In this document: piece by piece, positions 8,630 to 17,759 of the stretch
How positions within the stretch are numbered: position 1 is the stretch's first letter
Layout: each line of letters begins with the position of its first letter
Program-made: the position numbers and the translations under genes
Assembly: GCA_036268295.1 (NCBI GenBank)
Contig: DATAUK010000013.1
Span: 157,759 to 221,758 of the forward strand
DNA length: 64,000 nucleotides
Source of the DNA: DATAUK01 sp036268295
GTDB taxonomy: Bacteria; Actinomycetota; Actinomycetes; JAFAQI01
Direction of reading: 5' to 3'
The notes under the pieces: generated by a model
What the model saw: only the letters and a program-made list of their open reading frames with translations
What the model was told of the DNA's origin: nothing
Databases searched by the model: none

Positions 8630-9730
8630 GTGGCTTTCTTAACCTCGCCAGGCGGTGGTAACCGCCGACCTGGCCTGGGCCACCGGTTGCGCTCCGCCGC
8701 GATCTCGCTCACCACACCGCTGTTGCCCGATGACTACCTCGGCCTGATCAACCCGTTGTGGTCGACTCGCGAGGGCCGCGGCCGGGTCGTCGAGGTACGC
8801 CGCGAGACCGCGCAGGCCACCACGTTGGTGATCCGTCCGGGCAGCGGGTGGACTCCGCATCAGGCCGGGCAATGGGTGCGGGTCGGCGTCCAGATCGACG
8901 GCACCTGGCAGTCGCGGACCTACTCAGTGACCTCGGTGGCTGACGGCCGCACCGGGCGGTTCTCGATCACTGTGAAGGGGATCGACGGCGGCCGGGTCTC
9001 GCCGTACCTCGCGCATTCGACGAAAGTCGGCACGGTGCTCCGGGTCGACCCCCCGCAGGGCGAGTTCGTGCTGGCGCCGGTCATGGGTCGGGCGTTGTTC
9101 CTCACCGGCGGTTCAGGCATCACGCCGGTGATGGGGATGCTGCGCACGATGGTCGCCGACGGTAGGTTGCTGGACGCGGTCCACGTGCACAGCGCGCTGC
9201 ACCGCGATGACGTGATCTTCGGCGATGAGCTTCGCCGGCTCGCGCACCGGTTCGACTCCTACCGGTTGCACGAGCAGCACACCGACCGCCACGGCTTGTT
9301 CACCCTCGACCGGCTTGACCAGATCTGCCCGGACTGGCGCGAGCGTGAGGTATGGGCTTGCGGCCCGCCCGCGCTGCTCGACGCGATCGAGAAGCATTGG
9401 GCCGATGCCGGTCGCTACGAACGGCTGCACGTCGAACGCTTCCAGCCGCCGGTTTTCGCCGCGCCGGACGCCGAGGGCGGCACGGTGAGCTTCGCGGTCA
9501 CGGGACGCGACGCCGAGGCACCGGCAGGACGGCCGATCCTCGAGGTCGGTGAGGCGGCCGGCGTCGCGATGCCGAGCGGCTGCCGGATGGGGATCTGCTT
9601 CAGCTGCGTCGCGCCGCTTCGCTCCGGGCAGGTGCGCGATCTTCGAACCGGCGAGATCCACGGCGACGAAGGCGAAATCATCCAGACCTGTGTGTCGGCC
9701 GCGGCCGGCCCGTGCTCGATCGATCTATAG
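8630..9730 (+). CDS. Ferredoxin-NAD(P)H oxidoreductase, electron donor to desaturase
   Basis: Flavoprotein reductase fused to a plant-type 2Fe-2S ferredoxin. The N part binds FAD (SRTYSVTSVADG), the middle binds NAD(P)H (LFLTGGSGITPVMGMLRTM), and the C-terminal ferredoxin domain holds the cluster ligands Cys318, Cys323, Cys326 and Cys354 in CRMGICFSC and QTC. This domain order matches the reductase that feeds actinobacterial acyl-CoA desaturases (Rv3230c type). The GTG start at 8630 lacks a strong ribosome site. The desaturase starts 13 bases after its stop, which supports the pairing. Confidence 0.9.
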   Translation: MAFLTSPGGGNRRPGLGHRLRSAAISLTTPLLPDDYLGLINPLWSTREGRGRVVEVRRETAQATTLVIRPGSGWTPHQAGQWVRVGVQIDGTWQSRTYSVTSVADGRTGRFSITVKGIDGGRVSPYLAHSTKVGTVLRVDPPQGEFVLAPVMGRALFLTGGSGITPVMGMLRTMVADGRLLDAVHVHSALHRDDVIFGDELRRLAHRFDSYRLHEQHTDRHGLFTLDRLDQICPDWREREVWACGPPALLDAIEKHWADAGRYERLHVERFQPPVFAAPDAEGGTVSFAVTGRDAEAPAGRPILEVGEAAGVAMPSGCRMGICFSCVAPLRSGQVRDLRTGEIHGDEGEIIQTCVSAAAGPCSIDL

Positions 9731-9743
9731 AAAGGACACCGGC

Positions 9744-10856
9744 ATGACGTCCAGTCCCACCGCGCGTCTGAGCGAAATGCAGATCGCCGAGTTCGGTCGC
9801 GAGCTCGATGCGATCCGCGAGGAGATCCTGGCCACCCGAGGGGACCGCGACGCGGTGTACATCCGCAAGGTCATCAAGACCCAGCGCGGGCTCGAGGCCG
9901 GTGGCCGGGCGGCGCTGTTCGTGTCGATGTTCCCGCCCGCCTGGGTTGCCGGCACGGCGATGCTCTCGGTCGCGAAAATCCTTGAGAATATGGAGATCGG
10001 GCACAATGTGCTCCACGGCCAGTGGGACTGGATGCGCGATCCGGAGATCCACTCGACGACCTGGGAGTGGGACACCGTCATCTCGGCGGACGCCTGGAAG
10101 CACACCCACAACGACACCCACCACCGCTGGACCAACGTCGTCGGCAAAGACCGTGACGTCGGTTACACGATGATGCGGATGAGCGAGGACCAGCGCTGGG
10201 AGAAGCGCCACCTCGGCCAACCGCTCTACAACCTGCTGCTGGCGCCGGTCTTTGACTGGGGGATCGCGCTTTATGACCTCGAGCTCGACGATGTGCGCAC
10301 CGGGGCCAAGACCGCTCAGCAGATGCGACGCCAGATCCGGTCGCTGGCAAAGAAGGCGGCGAAGCAGTCGCTGAAGGATTTCGTCGTCTGGCCGCTGCTG
10401 TCCGGACCGTCAGCGTTGCCGACGTTGCTGGCGAACGTCACCGCCAACGTGGCGCGCAACATCTGGTCGCACACCATCATCTTCTGCGGTCATTTCCCGG
10501 AAGGTGTCGAGACCTTCACCGAGGACCAGATCGAGAACGAGACCCGCCACGAGTGGTACCTGCGCCAGCTGCAGGGCTCGGCCAACATCGAAGGCTCGCC
10601 GCTGTTCCACATCCTGACCGGCAACCTGTCACACCAGATCGAGCACCACCTGTTTCCCGACCTGCCGAGCAATCGGTACGGCGAGATCGCGCCACGGGTC
10701 AGGGCGTTGTGCGAGAAGTACGGCGTGCACTACGAGACCGGCTCGCTGTCGCGACAGTACGGCTCGATGTGGAAGCGGTTGTGCCGGCTGGCACTGCCGC
10801 CGGCAAACCAGGGCACCGTCGACACCCGGCCGAAGCCGGTGCCGCTCGCAGCCTGA
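9744..10856 (+). CDS. Acyl-CoA/fatty-acid desaturase (DesA3-like)
   Basis: Membrane di-iron desaturase. The 370-residue product carries the three histidine boxes: HNVLH (87-91), HTHNDTHHRW (from His120) and HQIEHHLFPDLP near residue 300, with hydrophobic stretches between them. I chose the ATG at 9744, which follows AGAAAGGACAC by a normal distance; the longer in-frame extension would sit inside the reductase gene. Cotranscribed with the 2Fe-2S reductase, which supplies electrons. Likely makes mono-unsaturated acyl chains (delta-9 by analogy with mycobacterial DesA3); the regiospecificity is inferred. Confidence 0.9.
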   Translation: MTSSPTARLSEMQIAEFGRELDAIREEILATRGDRDAVYIRKVIKTQRGLEAGGRAALFVSMFPPAWVAGTAMLSVAKILENMEIGHNVLHGQWDWMRDPEIHSTTWEWDTVISADAWKHTHNDTHHRWTNVVGKDRDVGYTMMRMSEDQRWEKRHLGQPLYNLLLAPVFDWGIALYDLELDDVRTGAKTAQQMRRQIRSLAKKAAKQSLKDFVVWPLLSGPSALPTLLANVTANVARNIWSHTIIFCGHFPEGVETFTEDQIENETRHEWYLRQLQGSANIEGSPLFHILTGNLSHQIEHHLFPDLPSNRYGEIAPRVRALCEKYGVHYETGSLSRQYGSMWKRLCRLALPPANQGTVDTRPKPVPLAA

Positions 10857-10862
10857 GGCGGA

Positions 10863-11111
10863 TCAGCCGCCGCTGACCTCGTGGATCTCATCGGCGACCA
10901 GTCCGTGTGCTTCGCGGTGCACGGTGTTGGCAGCCTCCGGGTTGGGCGCCTCGACGAGGCAGAAGATCTTGCCAGCAGCTTCATCGACCCAGTAGTTCTT
11001 GTAGTCGACGCCGTGATCGCCCTGGATCGCGAGATCCGCTTCGTGGGCCTTGGCGACGTCGGCGGCGCTGACCGGTCCGCCGGTGTTGTGGACATCCATG
11101 TAGAGCGGCAT
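10863..11111 (-). CDS. DUF4242 / SCO4226-like small protein
   Basis: An 82-residue protein beginning MPLYMDVHNTGG and containing KNYWVDEAAGKIFCLVEAP and ANTVHREAHGL, the pattern of DUF4242, a ferredoxin-like fold that includes the nickel-binding SCO4226. Conserved His, Cys and acidic residues are present. The start at 11111 has a GAGGAG/GAGGAC ribosome site; a longer frame to 11267 has an unconserved Arg/Pro-rich extension and was not used. It converges on the desaturase with six bases between stops and is divergent from the aldo/keto reductase. Function unknown. Confidence 0.8.
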   Translation of the reverse strand: MPLYMDVHNTGGPVSAADVAKAHEADLAIQGDHGVDYKNYWVDEAAGKIFCLVEAPNPEAANTVHREAHGLVADEIHEVSGG

Positions 11112-11193
11112 GAGGGCCGTCCTCTCCTCGGGCAGCCGACGGTAGTGCCTGGGCGGCAGTCGCGCCAGATCACGGCGGGCTAAGAATGGACTC

Positions 11194-12198
<1,005 letters not shown>

Positions 12199-12234
12199 GG
12201 GGTTTTCGTCGTACCGGCTGCCTAGCGTGGGCGG

Positions 12235-12987
12235 GTGGACGCGAACGTGTCGTGGCAGCCGTCGTTGCTCGACGGCGGCCCGCCTGCGCTCGACGTCTCC
12301 TACGACGGGCTGCGTCGGCTGACGCTCGACGAGTCGTCCTGGATCGATTACTGCCCAGGTTGGCTGTCCGGATCTGACGCGGTCTTCGACCTGCTCGCCT
12401 CGACCGCGCGCTGGCAGCAGCGCACGGTCACGATGTGGGACAACGAAGTCCTCGAGCCCCGGCTGACCGCGGGCTGGTCGACCGACGCCGGCAACGCCCC
12501 GCCGCTGCTGCTCGAGATGTGCACGCTGCTGGCAGCGCGCTACTCGGTTGGCTTCGACCGGGTCTGGGTCAACCTTTATCGCGACGGCCAGGACAGCGTC
12601 GCCTGGCACGGCGATCGCCACCGCCATGCGATGACCAAGCCGATGGTCGCGACCGTGTCGCTCGGTGCCCGCCGCAAGTTCCAGCTGCGACGTCGGGGCA
12701 GCTCAACCATCTCGCACACCTTGATGCCGGGCGTCGGTGATCTGGTCGTGATGGGTGGTGAATGTCAGAACGACTGGGAACACACGGTTCCCAAGACCGC
12801 GCGCTCGGTCGGCGCCCGGATGTCGGTGACGATCCGGCACTCGAGACCGGCGTACGGCGAGAAGTGGCTCGAGCCTCCCGCGAAGGCCGCCGCGGACGCG
12901 CCGTTTCGGCGCCGCCGGTCCTCGGGAGTCGCCGGTCTGTCGGCGTTAGCCGACGCGGCGGTAGTGGATGTGGGTGGCGAGCGGTGA
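12235..12987 (+). CDS. AlkB-like 2-oxoglutarate/Fe(II) dioxygenase
   Basis: Likely removes alkyl groups from nucleic-acid bases by oxidative demethylation. The iron triad is readable: His125 and Asp127 in WHGDRHRH and His183 in WEHTVPK; Arg195 and Arg201 in ARMSVTIRHSRP are the 2-oxoglutarate and AlkB-specific arginines. NLYRDGQDSVAWH matches the AlkB consensus. The core ends near residue 210; the last 40 residues are a low-complexity Arg/Ala tail. The GTG start at 12235 is a guess for lack of a clear ribosome site. The tail overlaps the convergent reductase gene by 42 bp. Confidence 0.88.
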   Translation: MDANVSWQPSLLDGGPPALDVSYDGLRRLTLDESSWIDYCPGWLSGSDAVFDLLASTARWQQRTVTMWDNEVLEPRLTAGWSTDAGNAPPLLLEMCTLLAARYSVGFDRVWVNLYRDGQDSVAWHGDRHRHAMTKPMVATVSLGARRKFQLRRRGSSTISHTLMPGVGDLVVMGGECQNDWEHTVPKTARSVGARMSVTIRHSRPAYGEKWLEPPAKAAADAPFRRRRSSGVAGLSALADAAVVDVGGER

Positions 12988-13554
12988 GTGAAGCACCTCA
13001 GCGGGTTCGAAGCCGAAGGACTCAACCCCGTCGAAGATGCGCTCGCCGGAACCCAACAGCACCGGTGCGATGTCGAGGGTGAGCTCGTCGATCACTCCGG
13101 CAGTCAGTGCCTGTCGGACGGTCGAGGCTCCGCCGGCGATGTCTACTCCGTTGTCGCCGGCGACTTGGCAGGCTGCGGAGTAGGCGGCGTCGAACCCCTC
13201 GGTGACGAATTGGAAGGTCGTCCCGCCGTCCATCTCGATCGGGTCATGTTCGTGATGAGTCAGCACGAACACCGGCGCGTGATACGGCGGCTCGGGACCC
13301 CACCACCCGGTCCATTCCTCGTCGTCCCAGTCTCCGCGGATCGGGCCGAACATGTTCCGACCCATCACATACGCGCCCCGCGGGCGCAGCAGCCAGTCGG
13401 TCGCGACCTTGTCGGCATCGTTGGCTCGCGGGTCGCCAAGGTGCCAATCGTGCAGCTCCCGCCCTCGCTTGCCCAGCGGGTCCTCGCGGCTCTGGCCCCG
13501 CCCGGCGACGAAACCGTCAACAGAGATCGACATATGACAAGTGGTGTCCGGCAC
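12946..13554 (-). CDS. RibD C-terminal/dihydrofolate-reductase-like protein
   Basis: A 202-residue protein of the RibD_C family, NADPH-dependent reductases with a DHFR fold. Motifs: CHMSISVDGFVAGR at the N terminus, GAYVMGRNMFGP, PVFVLTHHEHDP, and DIAGGASTVRQALTAGVIDEL followed by IAPVLLGSGERIF. The GTG at 13552-13554 is chosen because a perfect AGGAGG lies six bases upstream. Its 3' end overlaps the AlkB-like gene convergently. Family members are annotated as deaminase/reductase of unknown substrate. Confidence 0.88.
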   Translation of the reverse strand: MPDTTCHMSISVDGFVAGRGQSREDPLGKRGRELHDWHLGDPRANDADKVATDWLLRPRGAYVMGRNMFGPIRGDWDDEEWTGWWGPEPPYHAPVFVLTHHEHDPIEMDGGTTFQFVTEGFDAAYSAACQVAGDNGVDIAGGASTVRQALTAGVIDELTLDIAPVLLGSGERIFDGVESFGFEPAEVLHSPLATHIHYRRVG

Positions 13555-13972
13555 CGCGAGCCTCCTGGGTCTCCTCACCTGGCCCTCGACGCTACTGGTG
13601 CGCGCTCGCCGGGCTCGCACTCACCTCTTTCGGTCTCGTGACGGCCCCGGCCCTCGCAGCAAACCGACACCCACACTCGAGGTAGCGAGCTGGTCATGAC
13701 CGCAACGGGTCGAATGGCGATCCGTTCCCCGCACGGCGCAACCCTGTGGCACAGCCCGGCTTCAGGAAGAAGCGTCATGTTGCGCGTCGCGGTATCGGGC
13801 CGGCTAGTGCTGAGCGACCTCAACCAAAACACTGCTGGGTGCGCCCGGCATTCTCCGACCCTGACTGCGGACTCGGCTGACAGCGCCCTTCCCGCAGGTG
13901 ACGTCACTCTGACTTGACGATGACGTCAATATGATGTCATAGTGATGTCAACAAAGTCCAGGAGGCGTCACG
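13555..13972. other. 418-bp intergenic region holding divergent promoters
   Basis: No convincing gene is seen here. The reductase gene reads away to the left and the ribbon-helix-helix gene to the right. The right half holds four 8-base operator-like boxes (13899-13950), a possible -35 TTGACG at 13914-13919 with a weak -10 (CATAGT, 13938-13943), and an AGGAGG ribosome site before the ATG at 13973. A short open frame at 13696-13917 has no recognisable product and no good ribosome site. Confidence 0.6.
13899..13950. promoter_or_regulatory. Four TGAYGTCA boxes, probable operator
   Basis: TGACGTCA occurs at 13899-13906 and 13921-13928, and TGATGTCA at 13932-13939 and 13943-13950. Start-to-start distances are 22, 11 and 11 bp, so the boxes lie on one face of the helix. 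TGACGTCA is a perfect palindrome. They overlap the likely promoter of the gene at 13973, whose product has a ribbon-helix-helix domain; such proteins bind tandem short sites cooperatively, so autoregulation is a natural inference. Confidence 0.65.
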
Positions 13973-14428
13973 ATGCAGATTTCTGCGGTCACCGCCGCGT
14001 TGTCGGCTGATCTGGTCGCGCTCGGCAGCCTCGGTGACGAGGCCACTGCCGAGGTCGCTCAGCGGCTCTCGATCGCGATGACGGCGCCGATCTCGGCCCG
14101 GCTGGTCGAGCTGCTCGGCCAGGTCGCGGCCGAGCTCGACTCGACGCTCACTCGCGGCCGGGTCGAGGTACGCCTGGTCGGTGGTGACGCCGAGCTCGTC
14201 CTCGTCGACGACGAGGACATCGAGCCAGTGGGCGAGACGCCGGCAGCAGACAGCGACGCAGACGCGCGAATCTCGCTGCGGTTGCCCTCGCCGCTCAAGG
14301 TCAGGATCGAGGCCGCCGCCACGAGCGCGGGGATCTCGGTCAACGCCTACATCGTTCGGGCGCTCCAGCGCCCGCAACACCACCAGCAGCCCGGCCACCG
14401 CCGGCTCACCGGCTACGGCCGCAGCTAG
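13973..14428 (+). CDS. Ribbon-helix-helix (HicB-antitoxin-like) DNA-binding protein
   Basis: A 151-residue protein with two parts. Residues 1-80 form an unrecognised, mostly helical domain (SADLVALGSLGDEATAEV, ISARLVELLGQVAAELD). After an acidic linker (80-97), residues 98-132 form a ribbon-helix-helix: a strand ARISLRLP, helix LKVRIEAAATSAG and helix SVNAYIVRAL. This C-terminal unit resembles HicB/Arc-type antitoxin DNA-binding domains. A short basic, Gln/His-rich tail follows. The ATG has AGGAGG seven bases upstream. The next gene, DUF4097, starts 43 bp downstream. It probably represses its own operon through the boxes at 13899-13950; no toxin gene is beside it. Confidence 0.8.
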   Translation: MQISAVTAALSADLVALGSLGDEATAEVAQRLSIAMTAPISARLVELLGQVAAELDSTLTRGRVEVRLVGGDAELVLVDDEDIEPVGETPAADSDADARISLRLPSPLKVRIEAAATSAGISVNAYIVRALQRPQHHQQPGHRRLTGYGRS

Positions 14429-14471
14429 CCCGGCACCCAGCAACCAGCAATCAGCAACCAAGGAGTTCAGG

Positions 14472-15302
14472 ATGAGGTCAGAGGTCTTCGAGACATCGGG
14501 CGAGGTTCGCCTGCAGGTCAGCATCAAAAGCGGGCGGGTCGAGCTGAGCACCCACGACCGGCCGGCTGTCGAAGTGGAGGTCAGTGCGCCGAGCAACCCG
14601 TCGTACGCCGACCAGATCAAGATCGAACACATTGCGCGGACAGGTCGCGATGATGTGCGGGTGACGCTTCCCGACGTCGGTGCGCTCGGGTTCCTCAGCG
14701 GGCAGCATCGTCATGAGGTCGACGTGGTCGTCCGGCTGCCGCGCGGCTCGGCGCTCGACCTCTCGACTGCGTCGGCTCCGGTCGAAGCGGCCGGCAGGTA
14801 CGGGTCGGTTCGAGCCAGTTCGGCTTCCGGCGACGTGCACCTCGAAGCGGTCGGCGGCGAGCTGTCGGCCCAGACCGCGAGCGGCGCGGTGTCGGTCGAG
14901 TCGGTTGGTGGCCCGGCGAAGATCCGCACCGCCGCCGGCGACGTCAGCGTCGGCTCGGCGGCGGCCGCCCTGGTCGTCATGACCGCGTCCGGGCAGCTCC
15001 AAGCCGGGACGGTCCACGGCGCCCAGCTGCGCTCAGCGTCGGGCGACCAGAGCGTCGACAACGCGGTCTGCGGCAACCTCGAGCTCACGACGTCATCTGG
15101 CGACGTCAGGGTCGGGATCGCCCGCGGCAGCGGCGTCCACGTCGACGCCACGACTGTGAGCGGCGATCTTCAGTCCGACATCGACCTCGATGGTGAACCC
15201 GGCGAGTCGAATCCGGCCGAGCCCAACCAGGTCGACCTGAAGGTCCGTACCGTCAGCGGCGACGTCCGGATCCGCCGAGGTGCCGAGCTCGTTACTTCTT
15301 GA
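14472..15302 (+). CDS. DUF4097 beta-strand-repeat protein
   Basis: A 276-residue protein made almost wholly of short beta repeats rich in Gly, Ser, Asp and Val, for example SASGDVHLEAVGG, AAGDVSVGSA, TSSGDVRVGIARG and VSGDVRIRRG, spaced by about 19-20 residues as in a right-handed beta-solenoid. This is the DUF4097 (adhesin-like) signature. No signal peptide or membrane segment is seen, so it is probably cytosolic. The ATG at 14472 follows AAGGAG by seven bases. It is the second gene of the ribbon-helix-helix operon; its end overlaps the convergent esterase by 11 bp. Function unknown. Confidence 0.82.
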   Translation: MRSEVFETSGEVRLQVSIKSGRVELSTHDRPAVEVEVSAPSNPSYADQIKIEHIARTGRDDVRVTLPDVGALGFLSGQHRHEVDVVVRLPRGSALDLSTASAPVEAAGRYGSVRASSASGDVHLEAVGGELSAQTASGAVSVESVGGPAKIRTAAGDVSVGSAAAALVVMTASGQLQAGTVHGAQLRSASGDQSVDNAVCGNLELTTSSGDVRVGIARGSGVHVDATTVSGDLQSDIDLDGEPGESNPAEPNQVDLKVRTVSGDVRIRRGAELVTS

Positions 15303-16260
15303 TCACCTTCTCCACCGCTTCGGCCAGCAGCGCGGAGCCCGCGACGCTTGGGTGCACTCCGCAGCTGGCCGGCTTGGTCGTGAGGTTGGTCAGCAGTCCC
15401 GCCGCACAGGTGTTGCCGCGGGCGCCGGCGCTGGCCTTCTCAAGGAGCTTGAAGGACGGCGCGATCGCGACGTGGTAGGGCTTGGCTCCCTTGAGCAACG
15501 CAGAGTTGACGTCCTGGACCTCGACGGTGAGCAGCACGTTCGTGTAATCGAACGAGTAGTACGGCACCAGGACGATCTGGCCGCTGTAGTGGGCCTTGTT
15601 TCGCAGTCCCTTGAGGATCCGGCCGACGTTCTTGGCGAGCTTCTTTTGCAGCGCGGCGATCTCGCCCGCGCACATGTCCTTCGGGTGCTCCGTCTGGCAC
15701 AGGAAGCCGTCGTTGGCGCCGATCATCAGGGTGACCAGCCGGGTGTTCGGCCACTTCTTGAGGTAGTCCTCGGCGTACGTCAGCTGTGACTCGGACTTGC
15801 TCGCGTACTTCACGTGTAGCGGCGCGTCGGCGCGATAGTCCTTGCCAGCGGTGTGGCTCGGGTTGTTCTTGGCGCCGAAGACGAAGTTGTTCTCGCAGCC
15901 GTTGCTCTGCGCTTTCACGTTGATGAAGCTCGACGTCGTCTCGCCCGGGCACGCAGCGTTGGCGACCTTCAACCCGAGACTCGAGGCGATGTCCTCGGGG
16001 AAGCCGACGAAGGACTTCTGATGCGCGTAGTTCGGCCTCGGAATGCTGTTGGACTCGCGGTAGCCGAACGGCACCGAGTCACCGAGCGCGAGATAGCGCG
16101 CCCCGGCGACGACCGGCGGCTGGCCGGCCGGCTTCGCCGGCACGGTGCGGTGCGTGTCGGAGGCCAATGCCGGCGCGAGGCTTCCCGCCATCACGACGAG
16201 GCTGGCGCAGCCCAAGGCGAGGGCGCTGCGACGAAGCAGCTTGGGTGACGACGGTGTCAT
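15292..16260 (-). CDS. Secreted SGNH/GDSL-family esterase or lipase
   Basis: The 322-residue product has a cleavable signal (basic KLLRRSALALGCAS start, Ala-rich end near ALASD at 34). The SGNH blocks are LALGDSVPFGY (nucleophile Ser62), ACPGETT and IGANDG; the catalytic His is in CGVHPSVAG. The residue three before that His is Cys rather than the usual Asp, so the acid may come from elsewhere. I start at the ATG 16258-16260, with AAAGG upstream; an ATG-equivalent 14 codons earlier is possible but would add a charged stretch before the signal. Likely hydrolyses esters outside the cell. Confidence 0.85.
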   Translation of the reverse strand: MTPSSPKLLRRSALALGCASLVVMAGSLAPALASDTHRTVPAKPAGQPPVVAGARYLALGDSVPFGYRESNSIPRPNYAHQKSFVGFPEDIASSLGLKVANAACPGETTSSFINVKAQSNGCENNFVFGAKNNPSHTAGKDYRADAPLHVKYASKSESQLTYAEDYLKKWPNTRLVTLMIGANDGFLCQTEHPKDMCAGEIAALQKKLAKNVGRILKGLRNKAHYSGQIVLVPYYSFDYTNVLLTVEVQDVNSALLKGAKPYHVAIAPSFKLLEKASAGARGNTCAAGLLTNLTTKPASCGVHPSVAGSALLAEAVEKVIKK

Positions 16261-16356
16261 ATGGAGCCTTTCGAATCGTTCGCGCGACTCGGGGACGTTC
16301 ATCGATTGTTCACCATGTCAGCACCGGTTGTCGCTCACGCGTCATAACGTTGGGCA

Positions 16357-17040
16357 GTGACAGCCTCCAGCGACGCCGAATCCGTTGAATATCGCCAATA
16401 TCGCTTCATGGCTCCGCCCGGCGCTGCCGATCTGGTCCTGATCCGCCACGGCGAGTCGGAGCCGGCGCGCGAGGACCGCCCCGCGGACAGTGTTGACGGT
16501 CACGCCGACCCTGCTCTGGATCCGGTCGGCGTCGAGCAGGCGAGGCGGCTGGCCGATCGGCTGGCCGGCGAGCAGCTCGACGCGATCTACGTGACGACCT
16601 TGCGTCGTACCGCGCAGACTGCTGCGCCGCTGGCCGAACGGTTGGGCCTCACCCCGGTCGTCGAGCCGGATCTGCGCGAGGTCTTGCTGGGCGAGTGGGA
16701 GGGTGCAACGTTTCGCAAGCACACCTCAGAGCTGCACCCGCTCGCGGTCGCGATGTTCACCGAGCAGCGCTGGGACGTGATTCCGGGTGCCGAGAGCACG
16801 GCCGACTTTCGGGCGCGGATAAGTGCCGGTATTACCCGAATTGCTCAGCGACACCCCAACCAAAAGGTGGCTGTCGTCGTCCATGGAGGAGTGATCGGGA
16901 TGATCATGGCGATTGCAACAGGAGCTGGAAACTTCGCTTTTGTAGGCGCTGACAACGCGTCGATGTCGCAGATCGTCGTCCTCGGGGACCGGTGGACCGT
17001 CCGCCGCTTCAACGACACCGCTCACCTCGACCCCGCCTAG
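16357..17040 (+). CDS. Histidine phosphatase family protein
   Basis: Phosphoglycerate-mutase-like phosphatase. The phospho-accepting motif LIRHGES (Arg30-His31) and the second histidine in VAVVVHGGVIGMIM frame the catalytic site; TTLRRTAQTAAPLAERLG and LREVLLGEWEG are the other conserved blocks. 227 residues from GTG 16357; an internal ATG at 16408 would still keep the whole domain. The next gene starts eight bases after the stop and its ribosome site covers the stop codon, so the two are cotranscribed with the GH3 gene behind them. Substrate unknown. Confidence 0.88.
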   Translation: MTASSDAESVEYRQYRFMAPPGAADLVLIRHGESEPAREDRPADSVDGHADPALDPVGVEQARRLADRLAGEQLDAIYVTTLRRTAQTAAPLAERLGLTPVVEPDLREVLLGEWEGATFRKHTSELHPLAVAMFTEQRWDVIPGAESTADFRARISAGITRIAQRHPNQKVAVVVHGGVIGMIMAIATGAGNFAFVGADNASMSQIVVLGDRWTVRRFNDTAHLDPA

Positions 17041-17048
17041 GAGACCAG

Positions 17049-17759
17049 TTGCCGAACATCACCTACCCGGCGTCGACCGGGAGGCTGCGCGGCTATCTCG
17101 CGGCTCCTTCGAGTGGCGGGCCGTGGCCGGGTGTCGTGGTGCTCCACGAGGCGTTCGGGCTCACCGACGACATCCGGCGGCAGGCCGATCGGTTCGCCAC
17201 CAACGGCTACCTGGCCTTCGCCCCCGACCTGCTCTCCTACGGCCTTGCGCCGCGATGCCTCGTCACGACCTTTCGCACCCTGTTCAAGCAAGCCGGCGGC
17301 CGCGCGATCGAGGACATCGATGCCGCCCGCGACTACCTGCTCGAGCACGACGAGTGCACCGGCAAGGTCGGCGTGATCGGTTTCTGCATGGGAGGCGGCT
17401 TCGCCATCCTCGCGGCTGCCCGCGGCTTCGATGTTGCCGCCCCGAACTACGGCATCGTCCCGAACAACGTCGACACCGTGCTCGCACAGTCCTGCCCGAT
17501 GATCGCGTCGTACGGCGCGAAGGACCGCACCATGAAAGCCGCCGCTGCCAAGCTGGAGCGGGCGCTGAGCGTTCACGGCATCGAGCACGACGTGAAGGAG
17601 TATCCGGACGCCGGGCACGCATTCATGACCGGGCACACCGGCAACTGGACGTTCGCGGAGTGGATCCCGGGGATGGGCTACGTCGCCGGCGCCGCTGACG
17701 ACGCCTGGCAGCGGGTCTTTGGCTTCTTCGACCGCCAGCTGCGGCCGGTGCCGAGATGA
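17049..17759 (+). CDS. Dienelactone hydrolase family protein
   Basis: Alpha/beta hydrolase with a cysteine nucleophile. Triad: Cys113 in GFCMGGGF, Asp159 in GAKDRTM, His190 in PDAGHAF; Glu34 of VVLHEAFGL is the residue that tunes the cysteine in this family. I assign the TTG at 17049 because AGGAG lies just upstream and translation from further up would sit in the phosphatase gene; the result is 236 residues, the family norm. The end overlaps the GH3 start in ATGA (17756-17759). Probably cleaves a lactone or ester, but family members have broad substrates. Confidence 0.88.
   Translation: MPNITYPASTGRLRGYLAAPSSGGPWPGVVVLHEAFGLTDDIRRQADRFATNGYLAFAPDLLSYGLAPRCLVTTFRTLFKQAGGRAIEDIDAARDYLLEHDECTGKVGVIGFCMGGGFAILAAARGFDVAAPNYGIVPNNVDTVLAQSCPMIASYGAKDRTMKAAAAKLERALSVHGIEHDVKEYPDAGHAFMTGHTGNWTFAEWIPGMGYVAGAADDAWQRVFGFFDRQLRPVPR

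Noticed and set aside
12235..12987. Longer functional domain in the AlkB-like tail
   Set aside because: The last 40 residues are low complexity and overlap a convergent gene, so only the first 210 are treated as conserved.
13696..13917. 73-codon plus-strand frame in the 418-bp gap
   Set aside because: No family, no good ribosome site, and it covers the operator boxes.
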